DNA from: Nitrospirota bacterium
Lineage (GTDB): Bacteria; Nitrospirota; Thermodesulfovibrionia; Thermodesulfovibrionales; SM23-35
Assembly (NCBI GenBank): GCA_040754395.1
Contig: JBFMCL010000013.1
Coordinates: forward strand, 21,643-85,642
DNA: 64,000 nucleotides
Reading direction: 5' to 3'
The notes under the pieces are model-generated. The model was not told where the DNA came from. It saw nothing but the letters and a program-made list of their open reading frames with translations, and did not search any database. This document shows positions 37,188 through 44,971 of this stretch, one piece after another. A program made the position numbers and the translations under genes. Numbering within the stretch: the stretch's first letter is position 1; every line of letters starts with the position of its first letter.

Positions 37188-37970
37188 TTATTTTTGCCAG
37201 TCCAGATCAATGTTCACAGGAGTTGTCGGTTTTACCGTTATTCCCGGATCCTGGTCTGAGAGCGGCAGCATTTTCATCATTTCCACTCCTGTCTGATCCG
37301 GTGCCACAATAATCGCTGCAGGACCCGGCACCGACAGTTCGTGGATGACGTCAGTTTCTGTCATTAGTCTGTTGATAAGACTAGGTGGTGCGGCAACAGG
37401 CTCGGGAACAGGCTCGCCTTCAATAAGAGTAATCGTCATTCCGGGTTCGAGTCTGAAACTGCCGGTAATTTTTTCGTCTGCGCTCATGCCGGTCACGATA
37501 CCCTCAATGCAGAGGATGATTGTAAACCTTTTGCCGTCCATGATGCCTGTCTCGAAGAGGATGATTGTACCCCTTGCTGCTGCGACTGAAGTCGGTGTGT
37601 GCACTTCAAAATCAGATTTTCCGACAATAGACCGCATTTTGCCTTCAAGAAGGCTGAAAACGGACTTCCCGCGTTTGTCTTTCGCAAACACAAGTTCCCT
37701 GATGACAGCTTTTGATTTTTCTCCCAGGGTCAGCATACTGTCATCGACAAACAGCATCTTTGCCCGTGACGCCTCAAGGGTTGAAACAGTATCTCTGACA
37801 AGGATACTGTCCTTCATTTTTGTTTCAAGGGTCTTTTGGTCTCTGTCAATAAGCACTCTTCCTTTTACCGCGACCATGGTCCCCACGCCGTCTTCAGCCG
37901 GAGCGATAACCGGATAAAAAAGGATTGCGCAGAACAGAAGAAGTATGACTGAAAGTTTCTCGATCTTCAT
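37188..37970 (-). CDS. FecR-domain exported protein
   Basis: A 260-aa protein with signal peptide (about 1-25, ending VIAPAED) and a FecR-like domain at roughly 30-180 (GTMVAVKGRVLIDRDQK, SMLTLGEKSKAVIREL, HTPTSVAAARGTIILFE). That is the stand-alone exported form, without anti-sigma helix, often found with surface TPR and Fn3 proteins. Pro-rich C-terminus. Its ATG directly follows the stop of the TPR/barrel gene (TAAATG), so they are coupled. The end overlaps the longest reading of the Fn3 lipoprotein frame. Confidence 0.88.
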   Translation of the reverse strand: MKIEKLSVILLLFCAILFYPVIAPAEDGVGTMVAVKGRVLIDRDQKTLETKMKDSILVRDTVSTLEASRAKMLFVDDSMLTLGEKSKAVIRELVFAKDKRGKSVFSLLEGKMRSIVGKSDFEVHTPTSVAAARGTIILFETGIMDGKRFTIILCIEGIVTGMSADEKITGSFRLEPGMTITLIEGEPVPEPVAAPPSLINRLMTETDVIHELSVPGPAAIIVAPDQTGVEMMKMLPLSDQDPGITVKPTTPVNIDLDWQK

Positions 37971-39311
37971 TTAAAACCTCGCATTGATAAAGAAGCTTGT
38001 GACAGCTCGTTCATAGTCAAAGACCTCAATATTCGACTTGTTTCTCACATATAACTGCCCGAGAGTGAAGCTGAAGACTCTTGACAATGTTTTTGTCGCT
38101 GAAATGGAAGCGGAAAGAACCTCGTCTTTTCGTGTTCTGGATGACACTGCAGGATTGTGCTCCCTGTAATTCTTGTTGTAGTATTCTCCGCTGAGGTTGA
38201 TATAAAGACCAACAGGAAGGTTGAACTGGAGTCCCGCCATTCCCTTGTTTCCAGTATATTCCCAGAATTCCTTTTTGGGAGTTTCTTTGTCGTATGCGTA
38301 TGACACCCGGAAATTGACATATGAGCCAAGGGGTATGTTCTGCGTAATCCCTGCCATGTTGTTAAACCCGGTCCTGTCAGAATTCGTGTCAAACAGGGAT
38401 GAGTTGATATAGTGCATATTTTTGTATCGGTATTCAAGGATTGTAGAAAAGCCTTTCCCTTCAGAGATGATGAGCGACGGTGACACAACATGTGCATAAT
38501 TATAGGGGTCTCCTCCCACGAGCAGATAGTCAAAAGCATACGCTGTTTTCAGGCTCAGAAGGGTAGAAATGCGGAAGGTTGCCGTGAGGTCGAAGAGGTT
38601 GTCCATTACATTGAAGTCTGAAAGATGGACGTGCAAGTTCTGATAGAAGCTGTATCCTGCGGAGGCATCCACTGTCCCCGTATTCACAAAATTGTATTTG
38701 CCCTTGAGATAAATGACCGCACTCCAGTCCGATTTCCTTGAGATTCCTTCAGGCAGCGGCGCATCCCCGGAATCAAGCACTACATTATTGTCGTACTGCG
38801 CGCCAACCGAGATGTTCAGAGCCAATGGTCCTACGGTTCCCTGCTTCTGAAGGCTGCTGAGGTATTGTTTTGCCTTTTTCGAATAGTCAGTGTCAGGGGC
38901 AAGACTGACGACATTCTCCAGATAATCCTCTGCTTCTTCCTTATTGGACTTGTGGTAATAGAAAATCCCGAGTTCGAGGTTTGTCCGGGGATTCTGAGGA
39001 TTCATTCTGAGCGCCTTTTTCAGAAATGCCTCTGCTTCTCCGTCTCCCAGACGGCTGAGTGCGATGCCGAGATAAAGCGTTGCTTTTTCATCATCAGGCC
39101 TCGTACTGAGAATCTCCCTGAGTTCTCTGACCGCATGTTCGTATTTGGCATTCTCGATACTGTCCAGGGCTTTTGTTATCGAAATTTCGTACGAAGAATC
39201 TGTCTGTCCCGCGAAACCAGGAGAGACTGAAATGAGAAAAGCAAAGAAGAACAGCAGAAAAAGAGGGAAGATTTGCGGAAATCTGGGAAGAGATTTGGAT
39301 ATTTTTAGCAT
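37971..39311 (-). CDS. TPR-repeat outer-membrane beta-barrel protein
   Basis: A 446-aa protein with a signal peptide (about 1-35), three to four TPR units (AKYEHAVRELREILSTRPDD, KATLYLGIALSRLGDGEAEA, NPRTNLELGIFYYHKSNKEEA) to residue ~165, then about 280 residues of alternating strands ending in an aromatic F (VTSFFINARF). The barrel begins LALNISVGAQYDNNVVLD, a pattern seen in surface-export proteins with TPR plus barrel. It could be a secretion pore or assembly factor for its operon partners. A near-consensus promoter lies directly upstream. Confidence 0.85.
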   Translation of the reverse strand: MLKISKSLPRFPQIFPLFLLFFFAFLISVSPGFAGQTDSSYEISITKALDSIENAKYEHAVRELREILSTRPDDEKATLYLGIALSRLGDGEAEAFLKKALRMNPQNPRTNLELGIFYYHKSNKEEAEDYLENVVSLAPDTDYSKKAKQYLSSLQKQGTVGPLALNISVGAQYDNNVVLDSGDAPLPEGISRKSDWSAVIYLKGKYNFVNTGTVDASAGYSFYQNLHVHLSDFNVMDNLFDLTATFRISTLLSLKTAYAFDYLLVGGDPYNYAHVVSPSLIISEGKGFSTILEYRYKNMHYINSSLFDTNSDRTGFNNMAGITQNIPLGSYVNFRVSYAYDKETPKKEFWEYTGNKGMAGLQFNLPVGLYINLSGEYYNKNYREHNPAVSSRTRKDEVLSASISATKTLSRVFSFTLGQLYVRNKSNIEVFDYERAVTSFFINARF

Positions 39312-39343
39312 ATGTAAACCTCTTATTTCACAGGGTACCTGCT

Positions 39344-39371
39344 ATTATATAGCTTTTAAGGATTATGTCAA
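39344..39371 (-). promoter_or_regulatory. Near-consensus sigma-70 promoter of the surface operon
   Basis: Minus-strand TTGACA (39366-39371) and TATAAT (39344-39349) are both perfect, separated by 16 bp. The predicted start leaves about 25 bp of leader before the TPR/barrel ATG at 39311, with AGAGG in between. It implies strong constitutive expression unless repressed. Confidence 0.7.
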
Positions 39372-39445
39372 GGCAAAAGCAAGCTGCCGTTCTCCCCTCA
39401 TCCTGAATTTTGACTTTTCAGCTGCCATATTTTTATACTTATGAT

Positions 39446-39877
39446 GTGTTCAAGGTTGCTGTCATTGACGGGCAGGGCGGTGGTATAGGTAGCCTGATCG
39501 TAAAAAGGCTGAGGGATGAATTCGGTGACAGTGTGGATATCCTTGCACTCGGCACAAATGCAGCCGCGACCTCTGCCATGATGAAATCAAGGGCGAATAA
39601 GGGGGCCACAGGAGAAAATGCGATCGTCTGGAACGCCGGCCGGGCAGGGATGATCATTGGCCCGCTCAGCATTGTTCTTCCCAATGCCATGCTCGGGGAA
39701 CTTACGCCAAAAATGGCCGATGCGGTCCTGATATCCGGAGCGAAAAAAATCCTCCTGCCTCTGAACCAGGAGGGGATTGATATAATTGGGATTGAAAAAG
39801 AACCGTTGCCACACATGATAGAGAAGATAATCGAGTCTGTAAGGCATGAATTGGGAAAGGAGAGCCAGAATGTGTGA
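39446..39877 (+). CDS. DUF3842 family protein
   Basis: A protein of about 143 aa matching the DUF3842 family. It opens VFKVAVIDGQGGGIGSLIVKRL, a Rossmann-like glycine-rich nucleotide loop, and carries the conserved ALGTNAAATSAMMKSRAN, ENAIVWNAGRAGMIIGP and SIVLPNAMLGELTP segments. The GTG at 39446 is chosen because the frame before it (from TTG at 39410) does not look like this family. The function is unknown. It overlaps the CooT-like gene by 8 bp. Confidence 0.85.
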   Translation: MFKVAVIDGQGGGIGSLIVKRLRDEFGDSVDILALGTNAAATSAMMKSRANKGATGENAIVWNAGRAGMIIGPLSIVLPNAMLGELTPKMADAVLISGAKKILLPLNQEGIDIIGIEKEPLPHMIEKIIESVRHELGKESQNV

Positions 39878-40058
39878 GGCAAATGCCTATGTCTATCACA
39901 ACGGAAAAGAGGAACTGTATCTCGAGAATGTCGATATCCTGAAACCGGAAGACGGAAAGATATATCTCAGAAATCTCTTCGGGGAACAAAAGGTCTTTGA
40001 CGGGGAGATCAGGGAAGTATCACTTCTGAAACACAAGATCGTGCTCGAAAAGAAATAG
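39870..40058 (+). CDS. cooT: CooT-family nickel-binding protein
   Basis: A 62-aa protein opening MCEANAYVYHNGKEEL. In CooT proteins the Cys at position 2 binds Ni(II) in a dimer. In Rhodospirillum rubrum CooT acts in CO dehydrogenase maturation. No CO dehydrogenase gene is seen in the window, but CooT-like proteins also occur apart from it. The ATG at 39870 is preferred to the upstream in-frame one because of the Cys2 start and GGAGAG upstream. It overlaps DUF3842, so the two are co-translated. Confidence 0.85.
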   Translation: MCEANAYVYHNGKEELYLENVDILKPEDGKIYLRNLFGEQKVFDGEIREVSLLKHKIVLEKK

Positions 40059-40069
40059 CAGTCGTTCCG

Positions 40070-40300
40070 CAGTATCGCAGGGATTCCTGTCCCAAAAGCA
40101 GCATATACAGCGTTGCCCAAAACCTTTTCTGTTTCATGTGAGTACTTCTGCCCTTTTCATGAAGTCAGGACTTGGCTGGCATTCGAGACCATTCCGGATC
40201 GCGGATTTCCGGGGGATTATGACTTGCTGATGCAGGAGATTGCTTCGTCACTTTGCTCTCGCAATGCCGCGTATGTCTTATCATTGCGGTACTGAATGAA
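40070..40300. repeat. Non-coding block with repeat-like inverted sequence
   Basis: No gene is seen in 40059-40352. Near 40230-40265 the sequence ATTGCTTCGTCACTTTGCTC lies within ATTGC/GCAAT ends, a type of short dispersed repeat often met in environmental bacterial genomes. Imperfect inverted ends are GCAGTATCGCAG near 40071 and GCGGTACTG near 40285. It does not share the blocks of the 180-bp repeat. Only one copy is in the window. Confidence 0.35.
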
Positions 40301-40301
40301 G

Positions 40302-40346
40302 AAATACAGGGATGCTATGCGGTGACAGTATCCCTGTATTTTATTG
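40302..40346. terminator. Bidirectional intrinsic terminator
   Basis: AAATACAGGGAT (40302-40313) pairs perfectly with ATCCCTGTATTT (40330-40341) across a 16-base loop, followed on the plus strand by a short T-rich stretch. It sits between the CooT gene and the oppositely oriented small protein, so it can serve both. Confidence 0.7.
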
Positions 40347-40352
40347 TAGCAT

Positions 40353-40607
40353 CTATTTCTTTGCCGTCTTCTTTTTTGATGACGGTTTTTTCTTCGGAGC
40401 AGCTTTCTTTGCAGTTTTCTTTTTCACAGGTTTTTTTGCGGGCTTCTTTTTCGGTTTTGCCGGTTTTTGTGCGGATGCTGAAATCTCTGCCACTTCGATT
40501 CCGCAGCAGTAAATAGGACTCAGAACTCCTTCTCCGGTTGACGTGACAACTACTTCATTTCCGCAATGTTCACATTCGTAAGTGATAATTCTTGCTTTTG
40601 CCATCAT
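40353..40607 (-). CDS. Small zinc-ribbon protein with Lys-rich histone H1-like tail
   Basis: An 84-aa protein. Residues 1-45 contain CEHCGNEVVV and, later, YCCG, a likely zinc ribbon. From about 48 on it is almost only Lys, Ala and Pro (KPAKPKKKPAKKPVKKK type), like bacterial histone H1-like tails that coat DNA or RNA. GGAGG lies four bases before the first ATG. The function is unknown; nucleic-acid binding is inferred from composition. Confidence 0.8.
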   Translation of the reverse strand: MMAKARIITYECEHCGNEVVVTSTGEGVLSPIYCCGIEVAEISASAQKPAKPKKKPAKKPVKKKTAKKAAPKKKPSSKKKTAKK

Positions 40608-40815
40608 TATCCCTCCTTAATGTTTTATAGTATTAGTATAGTAGTTTTTATGATGTTTTGAAACTCGGAGGAAAAGATCAGGAAAAACCTTTTCCTGCCA
40701 AGGAGCAAAGGTATTCTTTCTTCACGGGTGAGTATACAGTCCGTGAGGCGGGAACCCCGGCATGAAAGGGAATTTGAGGGGAGTGATAAAAACAGCAGGG
40801 AATGGCGGGCAATAA

Positions 40816-41523
40816 ATGCTGATTCGTATGACGAAACAGAATAACGGGTGTGACCGGTGCGGTACCTGCTGCCGGAAAGGAGGACCGGTACTGCACCATG
40901 ACGACAAGAGTATCCTGCGTGAAGGTCATGCCGGTCACCAGCATCTGGTGACAATCCGCAAGGGAGAACTGGCGTATGATCCTGTGTACGGGAAGCTTCG
41001 GCAGGTGCAAAAGGAGATGGTCAGGGTGATCGGCAAGGATGATGCGTGGTCCTGTGTTTTTTATGAAGAAAAAAATGCAGAGTGTTCTGTTTACAGGAAC
41101 CGTTTTCTTGAATGCCGCCTTCTGAAGTGCTGGGATACGTCCGGACTGATATCCGTGATCGGGAAAAATACGATCGTCCGGGCTGACATTATCAATGCGA
41201 ATGACCCTGTGCTGGAATTTATCAGGTTGCATGAGCAGGAATGTCCCGTTATGGAGATACAGAAGCTCATAGCCGGCCTGTCATCAGCAGGGGCAAGACA
41301 GGAAATCTTATCACGGATTGGAGAATTTGTCCGCAGGGATCAGTCAATGCGCGCGCATGCACTGACAGAACTCGGAATTAGAAAAGAGTATGAGTTCTTC
41401 ATTTTCGGAAGACCACTGACCAGACTGCTGGAAGATCATGGGCTGGCAGTCCGTAACGGTGATAATGCGACATCATTCGATCTTGCGGTACAACGGTCAG
41501 AAAAGCATGGAACCCCAGACTGA
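40816..41523 (+). CDS. YkgJ-family Cys-cluster protein
   Basis: A 235-aa protein of the Fe-S/zinc Cys-cluster family. The N-terminal CDRCGTCCRKGGPVL and the later CVFYEEKNAECSVYRNRFLECRLLKC give the family's Cys pattern. Residues 130-235 are helical and unfamiliar. Family members bind a metal or Fe-S centre and some act near protein oxidation or flagellin methylation, but no function is set. It overlaps the winged-helix gene by 17 bp and is the first of four tightly packed genes. Confidence 0.8.
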   Translation: MLIRMTKQNNGCDRCGTCCRKGGPVLHHDDKSILREGHAGHQHLVTIRKGELAYDPVYGKLRQVQKEMVRVIGKDDAWSCVFYEEKNAECSVYRNRFLECRLLKCWDTSGLISVIGKNTIVRADIINANDPVLEFIRLHEQECPVMEIQKLIAGLSSAGARQEILSRIGEFVRRDQSMRAHALTELGIRKEYEFFIFGRPLTRLLEDHGLAVRNGDNATSFDLAVQRSEKHGTPD

Positions 41524-41824
41524 AATTGAAGAAAAGATCCTTTACTATATCTATCATTCCGGGCCTGTGTTTGCAAAAAAGCTGTCAAGTCGGCTGAATG
41601 AAGACATTACGGCAGTAACCCGGTGCATCAAGCGCCTTGAGGCAGCTGGGCTGCTTGAACGCATGACCGGCACAATGGTGGATTACCGTATCGACAGGCG
41701 AAACAGGGTTACGAAACACCGGAACCATACCTATTATGACCTTACAAGAAAGGGAAGGCTGTTCATGAGGAATTTCCGCGGCAGACCGCAGGTGGACCTT
41801 CGGCCACCATACAGACAGGTCTGA
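41507..41824 (+). CDS. Winged-helix DUF2250-like protein
   Basis: A 105-aa protein starting MEPQTEIEEKILYYIYHSG. A MarR-like helix-turn-helix is visible in PVFAKKLSSRLNEDITAVTRCIKRLEAAGLLER, and the wing in YYDLTRKGRLFMR. DUF2250 is the nearest family by pattern. The ATG at 41507 overlaps the upstream gene; the frame opens earlier at 41438, where it lies entirely within that gene. It may regulate the cluster. The stop shares one base with the next start. Confidence 0.75.
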   Translation: MEPQTEIEEKILYYIYHSGPVFAKKLSSRLNEDITAVTRCIKRLEAAGLLERMTGTMVDYRIDRRNRVTKHRNHTYYDLTRKGRLFMRNFRGRPQVDLRPPYRQV

Positions 41825-42135
41825 TGATTGACAAGACAAACATCATCGCAACTGTCATGGAGAAACTCGTGAAACTTCCGGAAGGACACTGCCTCGATCT
41901 CCGAACGTATAAACGGAACAGATCTGTCATTATAGTGAAACAGCCGAAGGATGTATACATGGTCATTGAGGATGGTTTTTTCAGGGAGAGATTCCATGTG
42001 ACGCATCTCAAGATAAAAAAATTACTGACTATGCTCCTGAAAAGGGAATTTCCCAGGAGCAACAAGATCAGGCTCTACAATATGGGACTGTTCTCAGAAT
42101 CCGGGCACTGTAGTGTCAGAAGGAAAATACTCTGA
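41824..42135 (+). CDS. Small protein of unknown function
   Basis: A 103-aa basic protein, start ATG overlapping the previous stop (TGATG). Visible parts are LPEGHCLDLRTYKRNRSVIIVK, VYMVIEDGFFRERFHV and LKKLLTMLLKREFPRS-like segments. An alpha-beta mini-domain is likely. It has no recognised family. Translation coupling to the winged-helix gene suggests it is part of one unit with the Cys-cluster proteins. Confidence 0.75.
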   Translation: MIDKTNIIATVMEKLVKLPEGHCLDLRTYKRNRSVIIVKQPKDVYMVIEDGFFRERFHVTHLKIKKLLTMLLKREFPRSNKIRLYNMGLFSESGHCSVRRKIL

Positions 42136-42254
42136 AAACAGTTTTTTCATATGAAATTCCGGAGCGGCAGTGCGGTGTTCTGCAATGCACGGAAAAGAGG
42201 GCCAAAACGTCCCGCAAAAAACTGCCGGGCGCATATTCGACCGGAGGTGAACAG

Positions 42255-42719
42255 GTGAATACGGAAGACAAGAGCGACACTGATATATCCGAAGAAGAAT
42301 TGCCTGAAGAGCAGCGGGCATATATCCGGCAGATGATCGAAAAGCTGATGGAGAAAAGAATCTTCGTGGTATACGGCGATGAAGATGAAGCAGCGGAACC
42401 CGTTATTTTTGATGAGGGAGGAAGGCGGGAGTTGTGCAATGCGATATGTTGCAGTTTTATCTTTGCCCTTACGAAAAGGGATGTGGAAAAGGGGATTGTA
42501 AAGTGGAATCCCAAGAAGCCTTACTTTATTGCACGCGATGAAGACGGATACTGCCCACACCTTGACCGGGTAACCCTCATGTGCATGATTTGGGACGACA
42601 GGCCCGAACGATGCCGGAATTTTGACTGCAGGCAGGATAAGAACGTCTGGCTTGACTGGGGAAAAGGCATTCTTCACGAGGATGTCTTCAATCATCTCCC
42701 TGCAAAAAAACAGAAATAA
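42255..42719 (+). CDS. YkgJ-family Cys-cluster protein, second copy
   Basis: A 154-aa protein with CNAICCSFIFALT, GYCPHLD and CMIWDDRPERCRNFDCR, the Cys-cluster pattern of YkgJ-type proteins. The order and spacing match many YkgJ proteins better than the first gene at 40816. GTG at 42255 is supported by GGAGG 7 bases upstream. It closes the four-gene cluster. A short gap (42136-42254) before it has no gene. Confidence 0.83.
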   Translation: MNTEDKSDTDISEEELPEEQRAYIRQMIEKLMEKRIFVVYGDEDEAAEPVIFDEGGRRELCNAICCSFIFALTKRDVEKGIVKWNPKKPYFIARDEDGYCPHLDRVTLMCMIWDDRPERCRNFDCRQDKNVWLDWGKGILHEDVFNHLPAKKQK

Positions 42720-42803
42720 TGCCGGTGTGGCCGGTGAGATTTCCGAATTATCGGCGTTTAGTCTAAAATAAAAAAAGAGGGAGTATCAGACAGGATTGCG
42801 GAG

Positions 42804-44666
42804 ATGAAAACGAAAAAGACCGAAGCGAATGTTACCTTAACAGCAAAAAAGAACCAGAAGCTCAAATGCTGGGAATTCTTTCATTGTGATGAGACCAGTT
42901 GCCCGGCATACCATTCCAAAAACCTTTCCTGCTGGCTTTATTCAGGAACCCATTGCAGAAACGACATTCAGGGAAAGTTTCTGGAAAAGATAGAGATGTG
43001 CCTTGCGTGCGAGGTGTTCAGGACGAATAGCGACGTCTATGCGATGAAGCATACCCTGAACCTTATAAGTGAGCAGATAAAGGAATACAGTAAACTTGTT
43101 ACCCGCAGGGACAAAGAGCTAGAAGAAATGAGCATGGAACTTGCGCTGAGCCTTTCAGAAGTGTTTGAAGCGCTCAAAAAGATTTCTTCCGGTGATCCGA
43201 CTGTGAGAATCCGTGAGGAATCGAAGATCGATCTGATCAAGAAATTAAAGCATATTGTCAATTTAACGGCAGAAGAAATCGGTGAAATTGTCGACCAGTC
43301 TCATGAATTTGCAATCGTTCTTGCAGAGCATTTCGATGTGCTGCACAGGGTATCCAGAGGGGATTTGAACGCGAAGGTGTATGGAACATCGCAGATTGAA
43401 TTGCTGGAATCCCTGAAAAAAATTACGAATGAGACGATAAGCAGCATATCCAGAGAAATAACCAAACGTAAACAGGCCGAGACATCATTGCTGAAGGCAC
43501 ATGATGAACTCGAACACCGGGTAGAGGAGCGTACTGCAGAATTAATACTTTTGAATGAAAAACTGCAGCAGGAGATTGCAGAGCGAAGGAAAGCAGAAGA
43601 AGCTCTTCAGCAGAGTGAAAAATACCACCGGACGCTTATAGAAACCATGAATGAAGGGCTGTCGGTTGTCGACAAGGATGGCCTTATCACCTTTGTGAAT
43701 AACCAGTTCTGCGATATTACAGGATACAGCCGCAAAGAACTTATCGGGTACCATGAAAATGTCACGCTGGACAAGGAAAACCAGAAGATATTAAGAAAAG
43801 AATGGGCAAAAAGAGTGAAAGGCGGTTCATCCCTCTATGAAATAACCCTGACGCGAAAAGACAATACAAAAGTACATACCCTTGTTTCCCCGAGTCCTCT
43901 TTTCGACGAAGAAGGAAAATTTATCGGCAGCTTCGGCATCTTTACCGACATTACCGACCGCAAGAAAGCTGACGAGAAGCTTTTGTCCTATCAGAAACAG
44001 TTGCGGTCGCTCGCTTCAGAGCTGTCACTGGTCGAGGAAAGGCAACGGCGCTGCATAGCAACTGAGCTAAGCGACTATGTCGGCCGGACGCTCTCGTTCT
44101 GCAAAAACAAGCTGGAGATCATGGCACAATCGGTCGATCAGGAAAATCTTAAGGCATCCGCATCAGAGATAATAGACCTTATCGAGCAGACTGTCGAATA
44201 TACCAAAACATTGACGTTCGAGTTGGGGACGCCTTTGCTCTATGAAGAGGGGCTTGAATCAGCGCTTAAATGGCTCGGATATCAGTTCCAGAAACAGCTC
44301 GGACTGGTCTTTCGTTTCGAAGATGACCTGAAGCCCAAGCCGCTGAGTGACGAGACAGCGGTGCTCCTGTATCAGGCAGTCCGCGAACTGATGATCAACG
44401 TATCGAGGCATGCGAAGGCACATACTATCACGTTGTCCATACAGAGGGATTATAAAAGGGTGATTATTGATGTGAAAGACGACGGCATAGGGTTTGATGT
44501 GTCCCAGATTGATCCCCACTCAAGCAAATCCAGCGGATTCGGACTCTTTACCATCCATGAAAGGTTGAAATATCTGGGCGGACATTTCAAGATTGATTCT
44601 GCTCCCGGTTCCGGCACCCATGCAGTCCTTATTGCACCTCTCAAATCGGCAAAGAAGCAGTTATAG
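42804..44666 (+). CDS. Two-CW domain PAS histidine-kinase-like protein lacking the usual His
   Basis: A 620-aa cytosolic-looking sensor. The N-terminus (C22-W23, C28, C33, C43-W44 and later Cys pair) and HAMP-like segments are paralogous to the cyclase at 8558. A coiled coil and one PAS domain (about 275-395) follow. The dimerisation box reads ERQRRCIATELSDYVGR, where HisKA_3 kinases have ELHD; the phosphoacceptor is Ser423 (codon AGC). The ATP domain is intact: N box RELMINVSRHAKA, DDGIGF and GFGLFTIHERL. It may be a pseudo-kinase, Ser kinase or ATP-bound signalling partner. No response regulator is adjacent. Confidence 0.92.
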   Translation: MKTKKTEANVTLTAKKNQKLKCWEFFHCDETSCPAYHSKNLSCWLYSGTHCRNDIQGKFLEKIEMCLACEVFRTNSDVYAMKHTLNLISEQIKEYSKLVTRRDKELEEMSMELALSLSEVFEALKKISSGDPTVRIREESKIDLIKKLKHIVNLTAEEIGEIVDQSHEFAIVLAEHFDVLHRVSRGDLNAKVYGTSQIELLESLKKITNETISSISREITKRKQAETSLLKAHDELEHRVEERTAELILLNEKLQQEIAERRKAEEALQQSEKYHRTLIETMNEGLSVVDKDGLITFVNNQFCDITGYSRKELIGYHENVTLDKENQKILRKEWAKRVKGGSSLYEITLTRKDNTKVHTLVSPSPLFDEEGKFIGSFGIFTDITDRKKADEKLLSYQKQLRSLASELSLVEERQRRCIATELSDYVGRTLSFCKNKLEIMAQSVDQENLKASASEIIDLIEQTVEYTKTLTFELGTPLLYEEGLESALKWLGYQFQKQLGLVFRFEDDLKPKPLSDETAVLLYQAVRELMINVSRHAKAHTITLSIQRDYKRVIIDVKDDGIGFDVSQIDPHSSKSSGFGLFTIHERLKYLGGHFKIDSAPGSGTHAVLIAPLKSAKKQL

Positions 44667-44771
44667 AATTGTCCTGTCAGATGCGGAGTCAGGAACGTGG
44701 TATCCTCAGGTCCGGCTCAAGAGGGCAATGCCTTTTTTCCTGTCAGGCCTTGCATAGCAGAGAATCCCAAC

Positions 44772-44955
44772 CCATATTATTCATAAATTTTTCTGATTAT
44801 CCTGAGGACAGCGTATTTTTTTCTCATTCTCGGTCGTTCCTCGCTGCGAGGCGTTTGCCTCTTTATTTTTCATATGGTATATTTGACTATCAGCAAAAGA
44901 ATCCGCGCAAATACTCCATCCTCAGCCACTCTTCCCATTTTTATGAATAATATGG
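44772..44955 (+). repeat. Structured ~180-bp repeat element, copy B
   Basis: Non-coding. CCATATTATTCATAAA (44772-44787) and TTTATGAATAATATGG (44940-44955) form a perfect 16-bp terminal inverted repeat. CTGAGGA (44802-44808) and TCCTCAG (44919-44925) pair inside, and the centre has CCTCG-CTG-CGAGG. Copy A at 16010-16189 has the same order of CTCATTCTCGGTC, AATCCGCGC and TTTATGAATAATA blocks. This fills most of the 305-bp gap between the kinase-like gene and the M16 protease; the 105 bp before it show no gene. Confidence 0.7.
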
Positions 44956-44971
44956 ACCAGAGGTTTTCGAT

